This document shows positions 26,938-39,565 of a DNA stretch of 64,000 bases, one piece after another (position 1 is the stretch's first letter; each line of letters opens with the position of its first letter). Both the position numbers and the translations under genes were made by a program. The notes below the pieces were generated by a model. That model searched no databases. It saw only the letters and a program-made list of their open reading frames with translations, and was not told where the DNA came from. Source of the stretch: Sinotaia quadrata (lineage: Eukaryota; Mollusca; Gastropoda; Architaenioglossa; Viviparidae). The stretch spans positions 91,203,135 through 91,267,134 of the forward strand of contig CM054180.1 in the NCBI GenBank assembly GCA_028829895.1, in the 5' to 3' direction.

Positions 26938-27647
26938 TACTTTTATGGAACAGATGGAAAGGTGGAATTGCACAATGTCATTATATAACCTGTATTGTGA
27001 TTGTCATAGTGGGTGTTAAGTTCTGTCAGAATTGCTGCGAGGCTGGTTTGTCATTATCATTCAAAATGTCACCATTTTACAATGCACTATAAAGTATGCA
27101 CCAGCTTAGAAAGGAGATAGTGTGTGTGCATATGACAAGAGTGAAAACATCAAAATGAACCTTGTACTTCATGAGACTCTCACTGAGCATGAGTCATATA
27201 CTCAATGCATGAGACATGAGCTCAACAATAGTTGCAAGTTTCTAGCAGATGTTCTGAAATATCTTGATTGAATTTCATTCATTTATTTTTTATATATAAT
27301 TTATATAATTACCAACAAGGCATTCAACCAGTCAACCTATGATCTCACTACTATTCTATCAAAAATAAATGCAACTACAATGAAGAGCAGTAGTAAAAAA
27401 GTGTACGTTTTCAAAGACATATATTTACCACTACACCACCGAAAGTTCCTGGGAAATGTTTTCACCCTACAGAACAATAATCCTAAAACATTACTAAAGT
27501 AGAAGGTTCTAGCGATGTTGAGCTGGAGTATTAAAATCTGCATCCCCACCCTGAAACTGTACCACAAGCAGATATGAAACTAACAGAGGATGTAAATATG
27601 GTATTCAAGTTTTCATTTTATAATTGTTATGTAAGTCAATGGCAGGC

Positions 27648-29246
27648 TGTTACGTTTCCAGTATTTCTTTATAGACCCTGCCTAGGATTTTTAAGGACTT
27701 TAAAATGATAGTTTAAATTAATTCCTTCTCTCTATCCTACACAGACTGGTTGCCCAAATTATCATTCGACTAACTTAAAAATGCGTCTTGTAGTGCAGAC
27801 AACAGATTTACAAACTGACAATTTGCGTACAAAAGCTGGCTTGGAGTCGTTAAATTCCTCTAAATTAATATGCATTCATTACGTCATTCAGCTCAATCGC
27901 CCCCATCCAAACCACGTGTTAACATTAGGTCTATAATGCATAAAAATGTACTACAAAGAGGGTTTAACAATTAAAATAAGATTTAATAAGATTTAACAAT
28001 TAACAAGATAATCAATATACGAACGCGAAGTCTAATTCTACTCAGCAATTAAAGGTATACGCTTATCATTGTTCCTGAGAAATATGCCATGAGAAATGTT
28101 CCTTATGATTTTTGATCGGCAAGCTATGACTTAGCTTTTGATTTATGCCACGTGGTTCTTGATCCAGTCCAAACCGGTCTACCTCACTTGATCGTCCGCC
28201 AGCAAATGCACACAGCATAAAAATGGAAACTGTCTCTCAGTTAACACGCCGGGCGAAGACTGTGAGTGTAGACAAAGGACATGCAGACCTGCTCATCAGC
28301 ACCCTCCCAACAATGGCAGTAGGAATGTAATTGGAAAAGAACTCGACTCAAAGAGTTCAGAACCGGGCATCGAAACTAGGAACCAAAGACCGATCTGAAA
28401 ACAAGAATGTTTTCGTAATCGTTCTGCGTTTAATGTTCGCCCAACCTAAGCACGATTCGTATTTAAATGCATTGAGTTAGAAATTCGACTAGCGCGTCGT
28501 TTACAATTTAGATTAGAAAATTTCACGCATGTTACATTTAACAATACATGACGTATGAATTACCAAATATTTACAATGTTAAAATTTAGAGTTCATACAA
28601 AGGGACAATTCAAACCAAGCAAAGCGCTTTACAATTTAACATTAAAATTACACGCAATAATTTGAATTACATAGGAAATTCATGTCAGGCACAGGCGCTC
28701 CTGGCACAAGTGAATTTAAAGTTATATAAATTAAAGTTACAATGAAAAGAGTTACAATGATTTATATACAATAACTTATAGGTTTTGTCATTTACAAGTG
28801 AACCGTGCTTAAACTACAGTAGCAATGCATAGCACAAAATTACATACATGGTTCAAAATGCAAAATACAATTAATAAATGCAGTACCTTTGCAAGAAGTC
28901 GAAGTGTTATCTTCAGAGCAATAGCGTCGGTTCCTCTATCGACTCACGAATATGCGACGGTACAGGCTGTTGGTACGACGGTCGCTGTTTCTGGATTTCG
29001 GAGTGACAAATTTGGGCGCGTGTTACCGTATTTATCAAAATGCATAGAGCGCGTCACGTGGTATGTGGTTGGTTCGAGAATCTAGACAATGGCCTAAAGT
29101 TACATAACGTCCTGACCTCTTTGCTAGAAGCTTCTCGATACTGATGTATCATGGGAGAACTTTAACAAAGGAGTTTCAAATTTTGATATTTGAAAACAGC
29201 AAGTGGGTCAAGAAGTCATGACATAGATTTTATCAGACTCATAACA
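27648..29246. mobile_element. Probable solo LTR or non-autonomous LTR-type element (TGTTACG...CATAACA) with 5-bp target duplication
   Basis: The segment begins TGTTACG and ends ATAACA. It is bordered by an identical 5-bp direct repeat, CAGGC (27643-27647 and 29247-29251). TG...CA ends with a 5-bp duplication are the hallmark of LTR integration. The inside is 1.6 kb, has more CpG than the surrounding intron and lacks reverse transcriptase motifs. The element at 36739-39064 has the same terminal style and ends in the same ATAACA. A 5-bp match could arise by chance, but together with the TGT/ACA ends and the change in composition it is convincing. Confidence 0.65.
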
Positions 29247-30658
29247 CAGGCTAACCCTTGTCATGCAGAAAGCCACTTCCAGAATTTAAACTACAGCATA
29301 ATATCATTTTTTGTAGAAAATGGTAGGTAGCCTCACCTTGTCCTATGGAATGTCTCAATTATAATGAAAATTAACATATATCTTTGTCCATGCAAACTTT
29401 TAATACATATCATAATACTGCTGAACACTGAAATGGCAGGGTATTCTCATGTCTCCAATTGCATTAGTCTGATTGTCTATGATCAGATAAGTATTGGATG
29501 TGGAAGAGTTGCTCTTTGTAAATGTACTACTTGTAAGCATATGAAGTAGATGGAGATCCAGAGTGGTAGTACCCGGGTCATAAACATAGAGACAATACTG
29601 ACGAACGACAATGATGGACGGCAGTCACAAAATAACAGATTTGACAACGCCTGGTTGCTGTTACATTGTCTTTATTTGCAGATGGACACGCTCTCACTCA
29701 AACCACACACGCTCTTTATATCCTATGGGAGCGGCCTTCCTTGAAGCCCATGGTTCCAAAAAATGGAAATCTAGTGTGGGAAAGCTTCTAAAAATAACTT
29801 CTGTGTTTTTTTTACTTACTTTCAACTATCAATTATAGCTATTTACCTAAAAAATACATAATAATTCAAATATACAGTGAAACTACTATAATTATACTTT
29901 AATATACAAATCTTTTCATATGTATAATCTGAAGGATTAAACCTTTAATAAAATAAAATCTGTGTTGGCGAGTTTAGGAAAAGCATTCACACACATAAAT
30001 TACAAAATACTCAAATACAATAACATTATTCATCACATAAAATACATCAATTAAAAATATAAACTATCTTCTTTCTAAATATATAAATATCATCTTCAAT
30101 TACTAACTACCTAAAACAGTATATAACAATAAAAGCACGCACTCTAACACAGCTAGTGCCAATATACTGCGCGATTTGAAAGAAAGGGAGTGGTCATGAC
30201 CCATTTTACAACAGAGCCGTGATCCTACTTGTAAAAGAAAAAGAAGCATGGGGATGCGGCTGTACACATACACACACGATGATGACACACAAAAATACCA
30301 AAACTAACAGGGGCTACACATATATTCAAAACAATTGATGATAATTAAGGGATTATTACCAAGCAAGAGAGTGTATGAGAAGGATGTTTTGTCATGCTTC
30401 TCTCAGATAGTGTACAAGCACTTAATAAACTAGAGAGAACTATGTATATTTACAAGAGATGCTGTCTGTTCAGATAACTGCAATGCCCTGATGAATACTA
30501 TTTAACCAAAACATTTATTCTTGTAGTTGCGTTTGTTTTGCATACTTATAAAGTGTTTTGACATAAACAGTATAAAGAACTGTTGTTCATTAAAAATGTA
30601 CAATTTTAGTAAAAACTCAAGGATTTTAATTAGACTACTTTGGTATTTCTTTTGATAG

Positions 30659-30952
30659 CACCCATAGGTGCAGTGCAAAATGTTGTTATACGGAACAGGA
30701 CATCATTCTCAGCAGTGTTATCCTGGGATGAATTGTTATGCCCAGAACGAGGTGGACCTTTCCTGAAATATGATTTAGAACTACAAAACGCAACTGATCA
30801 GACAAGCCTTCCCATAGTAATGAAGAGCACAAGTACTTTAGCATCTCTACATGGACTCATGCCATCTACCTCTTACAGTATAAGGATTAGATATGTCAAT
30901 ACACTGTCTCCTGGACCTTTTAGTGCCCATGTGTATTTTACCACTTTGCAAG
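30659..30952 (+). CDS. RPTP exon 7: FN3 module 3
   Basis: The exon is 294 nt, phase 1-1, with acceptor TTTTGATAG and donor GTAAAT. It is one FN3 domain in one exon: AVLSWDE at the B-C strands, LKYDLEL, LHGLMPSTSYSIRIR at the E-F loop and F strand, and a closing FTTLQ. Two NxT sequons (NRT, NAT) are present. A CCTT-rich tract begins about 20 nt after the donor. Confidence 0.92.
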
Positions 30953-32691
30953 GTAAATTTGCAATTTGTTTATTTTCTTCCTTCCTTCTTTCCAAACTCT
31001 CTTCCTTCTTTCCAAACTTCCTTCCTTCCTTCCTTCCTTCCTTTCCAAACTTTTTTCCTTCCTTCCTTCCTTCCAAACTTCCTTCCCTTTCATTCATTCA
31101 TTCATTCATTCTTACTGTGCTGCTTTCCTCTCTTCCTACAACATTTCCCTCCTTTCTTCATATATTTCACTTAATTCATAGGTTTCTGTAGCAACCTTTC
31201 TTTCTCCAGTATGTAATATTTGACTAGTTACCTAATATAGAAAGTATCAAATATAATAAGTTAAACCAAAAATTAGTTGCAATCCCATCCCCAAGAATTA
31301 TTATTAAATTAAAGTACATGTATCAATTTTTTCATTCAAGTATTCACAGGGAATTTTATCTATCTTGAGGAAGCAAATGTGTACTTTTTAGAATATGAAA
31401 TCTTGAAATGACTCAGTACTGTTTTTGCTTATGTTTATTATAATACAGAGAGTTCTTTATTTAATTTGAATTTACATGATTTATATTCTGGTATATTTAT
31501 TTTATTTGCATTTTATTTAAACTTATTTGACCCAAGAAGTTGAGCTGAAAGTGAGATGATGGCTCATCATCCAGGTGATGCTGATTTCTTTATTTTCAGT
31601 CTTGTTGTTGTCAGACTTTTCAGACATTGAACTAAGTGCTCCATTGTTTCATTATTGTGATTGAGTACATACATGTACATATGTATATTAGTATGAGATT
31701 CTGTTCCATTTAAATGATTTTTTATTAATGAGAACATAATTATAGTGTGTAGACAAAGATCTTACTGTATTTCTTTGGTTTCTGTAGCCATTTTGTCAAG
31801 TTTCCAGAACTCTTGCACTCATCATCAGTCTTTTAATTTACACAATTTTGATATTCAATCACTCCAGGATCAGGCTGTTGTCAGAATGTCAAACTCAACT
31901 ATAGACCTTGTACAGCATTCAAAATGAAAAGCAGCGTATGAAAGGATGAATTTCTCTAGGACTTGACTGACTTAACTGTGCTTCAGCCTTACATTTCAAA
32001 TGTGCTATTTCTTTTTATATTATTTAAAGTTAGAAGCATAAAAATATTGAACAAAACTTTTCCTTTTATCAAACTGGATATTTAGAAGGGCTTTTCAGAT
32101 GAAAGGAACCAAATTGCACCTTGCTCCCATATGAGAGAGCAGTTGTTCCACTGCATTTAAATCAAAGAATTTCTTATTTAACCATTTATTTGTTCGGGAG
32201 GTGTAACAGAAGTGAGACAATCTGATGCATTGTTATATCTCAAAATAATGGAGACCCAATTAGAAGTTTGACTTAGTTACATTGACTGACTGCACAGGTT
32301 TAATTTGCTCCTGAATATGACGTCAGTTAGAAGAATGTTTTCATTCAACAAATTAAATTATCCTATTTTCATTGTCATTTATTATAGACAAATATATTAC
32401 TCTTTAAAACTAAAATAAAATTTTTGCTTGAATAAACACATATTCCTACCATAGAATTTCTCTTTTGAAAGAAAATTACTGATGTATATGTTGTACTGTG
32501 GAAACAAAAAGGAACATAATATTTATAATACAATTCTTGTGATTTGTCAGCTTTTCTCTTTTTTAACAAAAAATAATTTCTCACATATTGTAAAGTATTC
32601 CTGCATATGAATAATATATGATTCTAAACATTATCTTTAGTTTTAAAATGTAACATAGCATTTATATTTTTCACATTGATTTCTTATTTAG
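30953..32691 (+). other. Intron 7
   Basis: The intron is 1.7 kb. The first 160 nt are CCTT-rich; the remainder is AT-rich without recognised features. Confidence 0.7.
30972..31116. repeat. CCTT/CATT-type pyrimidine tract directly after the exon 7 donor
   Basis: CTTCCTTCC runs interrupted by CCAAACT occur four times, followed by (CATT)n at about 31091-31111. In RNA this is a long polypyrimidine stretch starting some 20 nt after the 5' splice site. Confidence 0.9.
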
Positions 32692-32879
32692 CTCTTGATG
32701 GGACATCATATTCAAGCTCAGGACCTAACATTAAAGAGATTTCTGGTTTGACTGAAAACAGAATAGAGCGTTCTGAACTTTCACCACCATCTGGTTTGTC
32801 TCAGACATCAAAATCCATGACATGTGTTGGTATGACGTGGTCTCCACCTCCTCCAGGTTTTACCCTCATCAGTTATGAT
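32692..32879 (+). CDS. RPTP exon 8: linker and first half of FN3 module 4
   Basis: The exon is 188 nt, phase 1 in and phase 0 out, with acceptor TTCTTATTTAG and donor GTATGT. It carries a serine-rich linker and then the start of an FN3 domain with SPPSGL, a TWSPPPPG tryptophan strand and LISYD. The domain is completed by exon 9, 8.7 kb downstream. Confidence 0.86.
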
Positions 32880-35800
32880 GTATGTTATTAAGGAAATTCC
32901 TTATTATAATTTTAAATGTCCAGTCTTTGAATAGATAAGGAGTTTTTATCTTAAACTTAATTTTTCACTAGGCATAGTGCTGTTATTTTCTAGTTGAACT
33001 TATTGTGAACTGCCACTATAAAATGAGTTGTAAGTCGCTTTAGGACATTTTGAGTAAATAGAATTTTTAATGGTGCAAATTTTAAGAAAATCAGATATTA
33101 TTTATTAGCCACTGAGCAATGATCAAGAAAGGTCTGGCCTTCATTTTGAGAAAAAAGTGAGAAATGGTTGGATACAGTCTCAATTTTTCTTCACAACCAC
33201 ATTCATAGAAACACCACATATGGTGTAAACAGACTGTATAACACAAGTAAATAGATTCCAAAATTTATTACAGTATCTCAAACTGTTGTTTGCTTTTGAA
33301 GATTTAAAATATGAGGAAAAATGTTCACTTAGAAAAAATGCAAATATACCTATTAAAGACAGAAGTACAATACACATAATTAGATTCATAACATAATACT
33401 AAACCAGTGACAAAATAAAGTGAATAAACTATAGAATTTATTTTTCTGGTGTTTGATTTTTCTAGTGTGCTTTATATCTAAATAAACAGTGGGCATAAAT
33501 GTGTACATTGTGAGAGTCATAGCTGGCATTGGCATTGGCATTCCACCAACTTAGACTAGGCGTCAGATATCATGTGATGACTAATTTTGCCAGTCAGTGA
33601 ATCAGCAAAGGGAAACCGACCCTATTGATACATTGTTTTCATTCTTCACCTTATTTTCCAAGCTTTTGTTGGACAATTACTTTAAAAACATCCAATGAAA
33701 TGCATTACAAATCTAAACAGTAGAGAGTCAGAATTTTCCACTGATCCTATTTTTAGTCATGTCATTTCAGAGCAAAAGGGAAACTGTTTGAAAGTAGGGC
33801 ATTCTGATTCCAATCATGAAATAAAACCTACTTTTATGTGTTTCAAAATGCTTTTATTTTAATATAGAGATTGAATAACATTACATATTCCTTTAGTGTT
33901 AAATTTTCCAAATCAAGTGAAATCTCAAACTGGCCTTATTGTCCCCTTTGGCCTATGTAACACCCGAAATGCAAATAACAGAAGTGATAATTAATTATTA
34001 AATTTTTCTTGAATATTTTTAAATGCTTGCCACTCTTGTTTGGTGACTTATAGTGATTTTTTCGTGTCACTGTGGCAAATAACTGCTAGGGCTGATCAAA
34101 GGAAGTACCCTCCAGCCATGGCATCTAGAGATTGCATAATCATACTTTTAGCAAGCTACAGACGTGTGTCTTAATCATGTATGAACACATGCACACAAAT
34201 TGCCTGCAGTCATATCGTGCAGCTTCATAACTAAAAAAATAAAACTCTCACACTAACTACTTTTAGAATACAGGCCAGTGCCAATTGACCCTTGTTTTGA
34301 GAAGTCCTAAGACGGCTAATATGAAAAGATTTATTCTTTTACTGAATAGAAATCTCCCAACTTACAGATTCAAAAGAATAGAAACATAACCTGAGGCCCT
34401 TAGGTCGGCCAGTCAATCTAATTAATTTGTTTTCTCATATACATGTATATAAACTCATGCAAATGTGTAGGCAGACGCTTGCCTGAAAAATACATCTCCC
34501 GAATTTGTGGTTTGATTCAGTCAATGCACAGTTTGAGTGCTCAAACCTTGCATTGTTTGACCAGCCTGGTCCTTCTGATGATTTACAGACTAAAGGCTAT
34601 CATCACCACTTCCAGCTACCTCAACTTTAAATCAATGTTAGTTTGTCTATTCATCTGCATTTGTGTCACAGACTGAAAATGAACATTTTGCAGTCTGGAT
34701 CCTCCAACAAGCAGCAAGGGTAAAAAGCTTCTAAAGACTGTGAAACAAGTTTTGCTATTTCACAACCAATTTAGCAATGAAAATTCTCCTGCTGTACCCT
34801 TCTTTTCAGGGTCATGTGTCAATGCAAAGGAAGCTGTTTTGATACATGCCATAGTGACATTCCAAGTGGACATCTGTGCAACTGTATATCAGGTGACTCG
34901 GTTTCCAAAATCTAAACCCTGTTTATACTCCTATGATTTCTTACTTTATTTCTACAATCACAAACTTTAGTATTCAGCCAAACATTACATATAACTTAGT
35001 ACCGCTCGAAGAGCAAAGACTCTAAAGACTATATATTGAACTCGATATTTACATGAACAATCTAAGAACTCTTGAATAATTTAATATTCCTTATGAGAGT
35101 TCTGATAGCAGATCTTTTAAAAATCTAATTTAGATTAAAAAAACTATTTTTCTTTTCTTTTATTGCTGCCTTGTGATTAATATATTTTTTGTTTGTACTT
35201 ATTATTTTTCTTATTCATTGCATTGAAGAAATTTGTTATTATTGTTTACACTTCCACTTCCTTGTTTTAATTAAGGAAGGAGATATGTATGCTTGAGAGA
35301 TGGGGCTGATTTTATTTTGTAACTAAGTCAGTCGATAGCATATCTTGGGAAGTGTTCCCTTAAGTGGATGGGAATGTGTGAGAGCCAGAAAACCATTCCA
35401 TGTCTAGAAATGTTCATACTTGCAAGAAGCATTTGGAATTCTGAACTGGTAGAGAGGACTAATAGAGTAAAGTGCTTGTCGAGTGTTGTCTCTGATGTTT
35501 GACCAAGTTTCCCTGACTGCAAATTGACAAAGACCCTTCATGGGTGGAGATTGGATAGGTTAGGGATTAAGGAGCTAATTGTTTAAACCCACCCATTCAC
35601 AGCCTATTTAAGCTGTTAGGAATTGAGATCATTTACAGTAAACTCATTTCCTGCTGGCAGGTCACATTTATATATACTTATCATACATGATATTTCATTT
35701 TTTCTGTTGCACTTAAATTATTTAGTAGACATTTTTGAAGTATCCACAGTAAGAGGATCATACTAATATAATTTCTTTTAAAGGCAATTAAAAGGACTGA

Positions 35801-36146
35801 AAGGGGGATTTGACTTATAGAGTACTGTAGTCTTCCTTGATATCGAGATGAACCTCAATGTTTCTTCTTGCTGATACAGAAAATTCTGTGCTGCCAACAG
35901 CTCTCTACTTTTCAAGACTTTTTAACTTTAGCTTTTTTCTCCTAAATTAAGTTCAGCTTTGAATTTTTTCTTTCCCATTGTCTTGTTTATGGGCATTTTA
36001 ATGTAAAGTTTAATTTTGTTTTGATTCTTTGTTTGGTGTTAGTTTTACAATTTTAGCTGTTTTACTCTGAGAAAGATTGAGTATCATTTTGGAAAGATGA
36101 TAGTTATTTTGACTCTCGTGCTTTTTATGTTTTATGTAAGGGTTGT

Positions 36147-36432
36147 ACCAGCATTAGAATATAGAAATTGTGGACAAACCAATAAAATGTGGAGTTTTTC
36201 AAGATTCCCTATCTACAGTGACCTAAATCCTTTGAGTCAAGTCATTCAAAAAACAGGATTAGGGTACAAAATGAAATCAGGACACATATTATCAGTCATT
36301 TACTGTATATGGACGATCAAATTTATGGTAAAAATGAACATAATATGAATTCACTGGTCAGTACTGTCAAGATATATAGTGAGGACAGTAACATGAAATT
36401 CAGCCTTGATAAATGTGGCAGAATTATTGTCC
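36147..36432 (+). pseudogene. LINE reverse transcriptase fragment, copy A
   Basis: Translation with gaps gives LNPLSQVIQKTGLGYKMKSG followed by a degraded catalytic region and SLDKCGRIIVQL. This order (SP-LF ... LNPLS ... GYK ... LY-MDDLKLY ... LDKC) belongs to LINE reverse transcriptases of the R2/NeSL/CRE kind. It overlaps in content with copy B immediately downstream. Confidence 0.65.
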
Positions 36433-36738
36433 AATTGGTAATTGATAAGGCCATAGTTACTGATAGCAAGAAGTGAAGAACAAATCTTCCAGTGGCATGG
36501 ATTGACTACCAAAAGGCCTGTGACTCTGTTCCACATTCATGGATACTTAAAACAATAAAAATATACAAGCTAGCACCATCAGTATAGAACCTAATTTAAG
36601 TATCAATGAAATGCTGGAAAACACTCTCCCATGCAACAGTATAGAAATTGCAGACATACCAATAAAATGCGGACTCTTTCAAGGTGATTTCCTATCACCA
36701 GTGCTGTTCTGCAGTGACCTAAATTCCTTCAATCAAGT
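36433..36738 (+). pseudogene. LINE reverse transcriptase fragment, copy B (5' part)
   Basis: The reading is LPVAWIDYQKACDSVPHSWI, which includes motif A, then IPIKCGLFQGDFLSPVLFC (motif B, normally FQGDSLSP), then DLNSFNQ. It is cut at 36738 by the TG...CA element and resumes at 39065 with QVIQK. Confidence 0.75.
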
Positions 36739-39064
36739 TGTCACCTGTACCCTTCTCTCCAAAGAAAGGAGGGTGATGGCTAGTCAATGCCATGTAGGAC
36801 TTGCCTAGATATTATTACAAATCCATACACAGAATACCAAGATGGTTATTTGGCTCAAATTTTATTCTGCATGTAGGTTATGTATTGCCGACATGTTTGC
36901 ATGTGTGATTGCATACGGGTAAGGGTGAAGTGTGGACAGCACAGACGACACAATGTGTAACAATGGCCACAACCACTCTTTCAAAACCATAGACAGAAAT
37001 AGTCTCAATGTCAAAGTATAAATTCAAATTTATTGATCTATGGGTTTCCTCTCACATGTTGGTTAGTCAGCCATCCCAACTCACACCTGTGGGGTAGGGG
37101 AAAAAAAAACAAAGAAAAGAATGATGAAGTAAAATAAAAGAAATATAAAATTCAAGATTCTTCATGCAGTACTCCTTCTAAAATAGGCTAAGCATTTTTC
37201 AACATAAATTAACAGTCACTATTTAAAAGTTCTGGAGCCACTACTCCTCTATCAAAATTCAATAGTTCAACAGTAAACAATGTCATTCGACTTGCAAGTC
37301 CTTTTCAAGATAGTCACATCAACATCTTCAAGATAGTCACATCAGCATTTCCAAACTAATCTTAAAATGATTCTTCACTGATAATCGTAGACTTAAGTTT
37401 AAACTTTATTTTTTATTTAAGGTTTAATTCTTAATTAAGATTCTGAGCTTTAGTTTTAAGTTTTAGGTTTATGTGCTCTAAGATTCCTACACTAGTTAGT
37501 ATTTTTCTACTTGCATAGTTATTGTCACCTTCTCATCATGCTGGGGTTTTTGATGATTCACAAAACACCGTTGACATCGTGGTTCGCTCCCTGGAACCCA
37601 AATACAAGCCGTCCTCGCTGCTACGTTACGCTTCTCGTTAGGCCTATTTCTCAACTCTTGTTACGTTTTCTCATTACTTCTCGTTTCGTTCCTCATTTCT
37701 TCTCTTCTCTTAACGTTTCTAATTTCTTCTCATCTCATTACATTTCGCGTTTCTCTTTTCTCGTTTCTTCTCTTCTCTTAGGTTTCTCATTTCTTCTCTT
37801 CTCATTACATTTCTCATTTCTTCTTTTCTCATTACGTTTCTCATTTCTTCTCTTTACGTTAATCAATGGTCAACCTTGCTGTTATTCTGCGACATGCCAT
37901 GCATGATCGCAAACTGCTTATCTGCAATATCTCCCAGCACAGTGACACTAAACTTCCAATCCATCCTTCCATTGGAAAATAGTCGATCACCCGTGGTCTT
38001 TGCACAGAGTCTTTGACGAACCCGAGATGACTGTCCATACGACTGGTCCATCTTGATCTGTTGACAGCCCTGATGGCGCACCTTCAAAATACAGCCAGGT
38101 AGACTTCTGGCACTCTATTGCAGTGTCCAAGAGTTCTCTAGCGCTGGTTGCCAGCCAAGCTCGTAGAGTCCTTGGTACAAAAAGCAGGGAAAATCTCAGA
38201 GGGTCTTTTTCACCCCTCTACCAACCTCTACATTCTTGGTGTTTCTCATTCATTTCTGTCTCCATCATGCCCTTTTATGTGCAAAGTCGTTGTACATCAT
38301 TTTCACTGAGCTGATTAGAACACACCCCCTCCAGCACACAGTACCCCCATCCAGCAATGTACGTATATGCTGATGAATATCCTGACTGTCCACTTCCATT
38401 TAGTGCCAAGTATCGAATTCCAAGTTGACACCTTTGATTGACATCAATTTATCTGCTAACTACCTAGCTCAGAGCACACAGCTGACCCTCAGAGCACATC
38501 CTATTTTTATTTTGTTTTTAAAACTATGTCACTATGGTGACTCATCACCACCTGGCAATAGTACACTAGTCATAGCAAGAAAGGGTTGTACACACAAACC
38601 AACACATTTAACTATAACAAATAAATCTCAACTTTCCAATAATTCAGAATTCTATTTCAACAAGTAATTTCACAATAACAATATAAACTGTAAACTACCA
38701 AACTTTTTATAGTGGTGATTCTTAAAACAAGTTACATTTCTAAACTCAGAGCCTGTTTTCTCACAGACAAAATTAGCGCCTCAGTGGCCTACCACATATA
38801 ACCTTACACTGACATGATTTATGGCCTGGCAAATGCTGACCACAGATGGGTAAATGCATCCCTCAAAGTTAATTACGCCTTTCCATTCCCTGGCACGAAC
38901 CTATTTCTTCCTCAGCTAGCGTTTCCACCTTAGGTTTCACATTGTTGACAAAATGGTCATTTTAGCCCCTTTCTATGTTTAAATTAATTTGGCTGTTTTG
39001 TTAATCGTTTAGAGTATGATGACAGAGAAAAAAAAATTATTAATATTTCCTCATGCCCATAACA
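36739..39064. mobile_element. Probable solo LTR or non-autonomous LTR-type element (TGTCACC...CATAACA) inserted in a LINE
   Basis: The segment is 2,326 bp, begins TGTCACC and ends CATAACA. The 5-bp direct repeat CAAGT flanks it (36734-36738 and 39065-39069). Removing the segment and one copy of CAAGT restores the LINE sequence ATCAAGTCATTC, matching the intact order in copy A (36235-36247), so both borders are supported independently. The inside includes a CT-rich tract (37660-37860) and CpG-bearing sequence to about 38300, with no reverse transcriptase or integrase motifs. Confidence 0.8.
37660..37862. repeat. Pyrimidine-rich tandem repeat (TTTCTCATTTCTTCT-type)
   Basis: About ten imperfect copies of a 20-30 nt unit containing ATTTCTTCTCTTCTC, sometimes followed by ATTACGTTTCTC, lie inside the TG...CA element. 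Confidence 0.85.
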
Positions 39065-39440
39065 CAAGTCATTCAGAAAAAGGATTAGGATACAAAATGA
39101 AATCAGGACAGGTTATCAGCCATTTGCTATACATGCATGATCTCAAGCTATACAGTAAAAATGAACATGACATCATTTAGCTGATTAATAACTGTCAAGA
39201 TCTGCAATGAAGAAATTAACACGAAGTTTGGCCTTTAGAAATGTGAATTGTCATCCAGAAAGCAAGATCAAAATAACTGAAGGCTTGCAATTTGACATAA
39301 TAAAAAATCAATGATGTTTCATTGGAAAGGGGATATAAATACCTTTGAATGCTACAACATCAAGAAAATATGTAGAGTGAAGTAAAGATCTAAAGTTAAG
39401 ATGCCTATAAAGCATTTTAAATTTTTATGCATTGATTTCT
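39065..39440 (+). pseudogene. LINE reverse transcriptase fragment, copy B (3' part)
   Basis: It resumes at QVIQK, then GYKMKSGQVISHLLYMHDLKLYSKNEHD, the region of the catalytic motif. The expected Y-M-D-D reads Y-M-H-D, so the copy is catalytically dead. The frame then degrades toward 39440. Confidence 0.75.
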
Positions 39441-39493
39441 AAGCAATTTGTTTTTTGGGGTACTTATTTTTTATATTTCAAAAACCTAGAAAG

Positions 39494-39565
39494 TTTACTA
39501 AGTGCATGAAGTAATAACAGTAATACATGTATAAATTTCATATCTTACTTCATGCACTTAGTAAA
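39494..39565. repeat. Perfect 21-bp inverted repeat with 30-nt loop
   Basis: Bases 39494-39514 (beginning TTTACTAAGTGC) are exactly complementary to 39545-39565. No terminator role applies in a eukaryotic intron. It may be a foldback element end or form a stem in the pre-mRNA. Confidence 0.92.

Larger units (their letters stand above)
24498..30658 (+). other. Intron 6
   Basis: The intron is 6.2 kb. It holds a degenerate array (about 25590-25800), a tandem duplication (26804-26937), a CT run (about 26667-26682) and the TG...CA element at 27648-29246. Bases about 29550-30310 are relatively CpG- and CA-rich and look repeat-derived, but no ends or coding motifs were found. Confidence 0.65.

Noticed and set aside
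28825..29085. 86-codon plus-strand frame
   Set aside because: Lies inside the TG...CA element and shows no similarity to known retroelement proteins.
30873..31191. Extension of the FN3 frame past 30952 into Ser/Phe/Pro-rich sequence
   Set aside because: The frame runs into the CCTT repeat; a GT donor at 30953 with the right phase ends the exon at the domain border.
37863..38314. Frames of 63-74 codons on both strands
   Set aside because: Inside the TG...CA element at 36739-39064; no recognisable domain.
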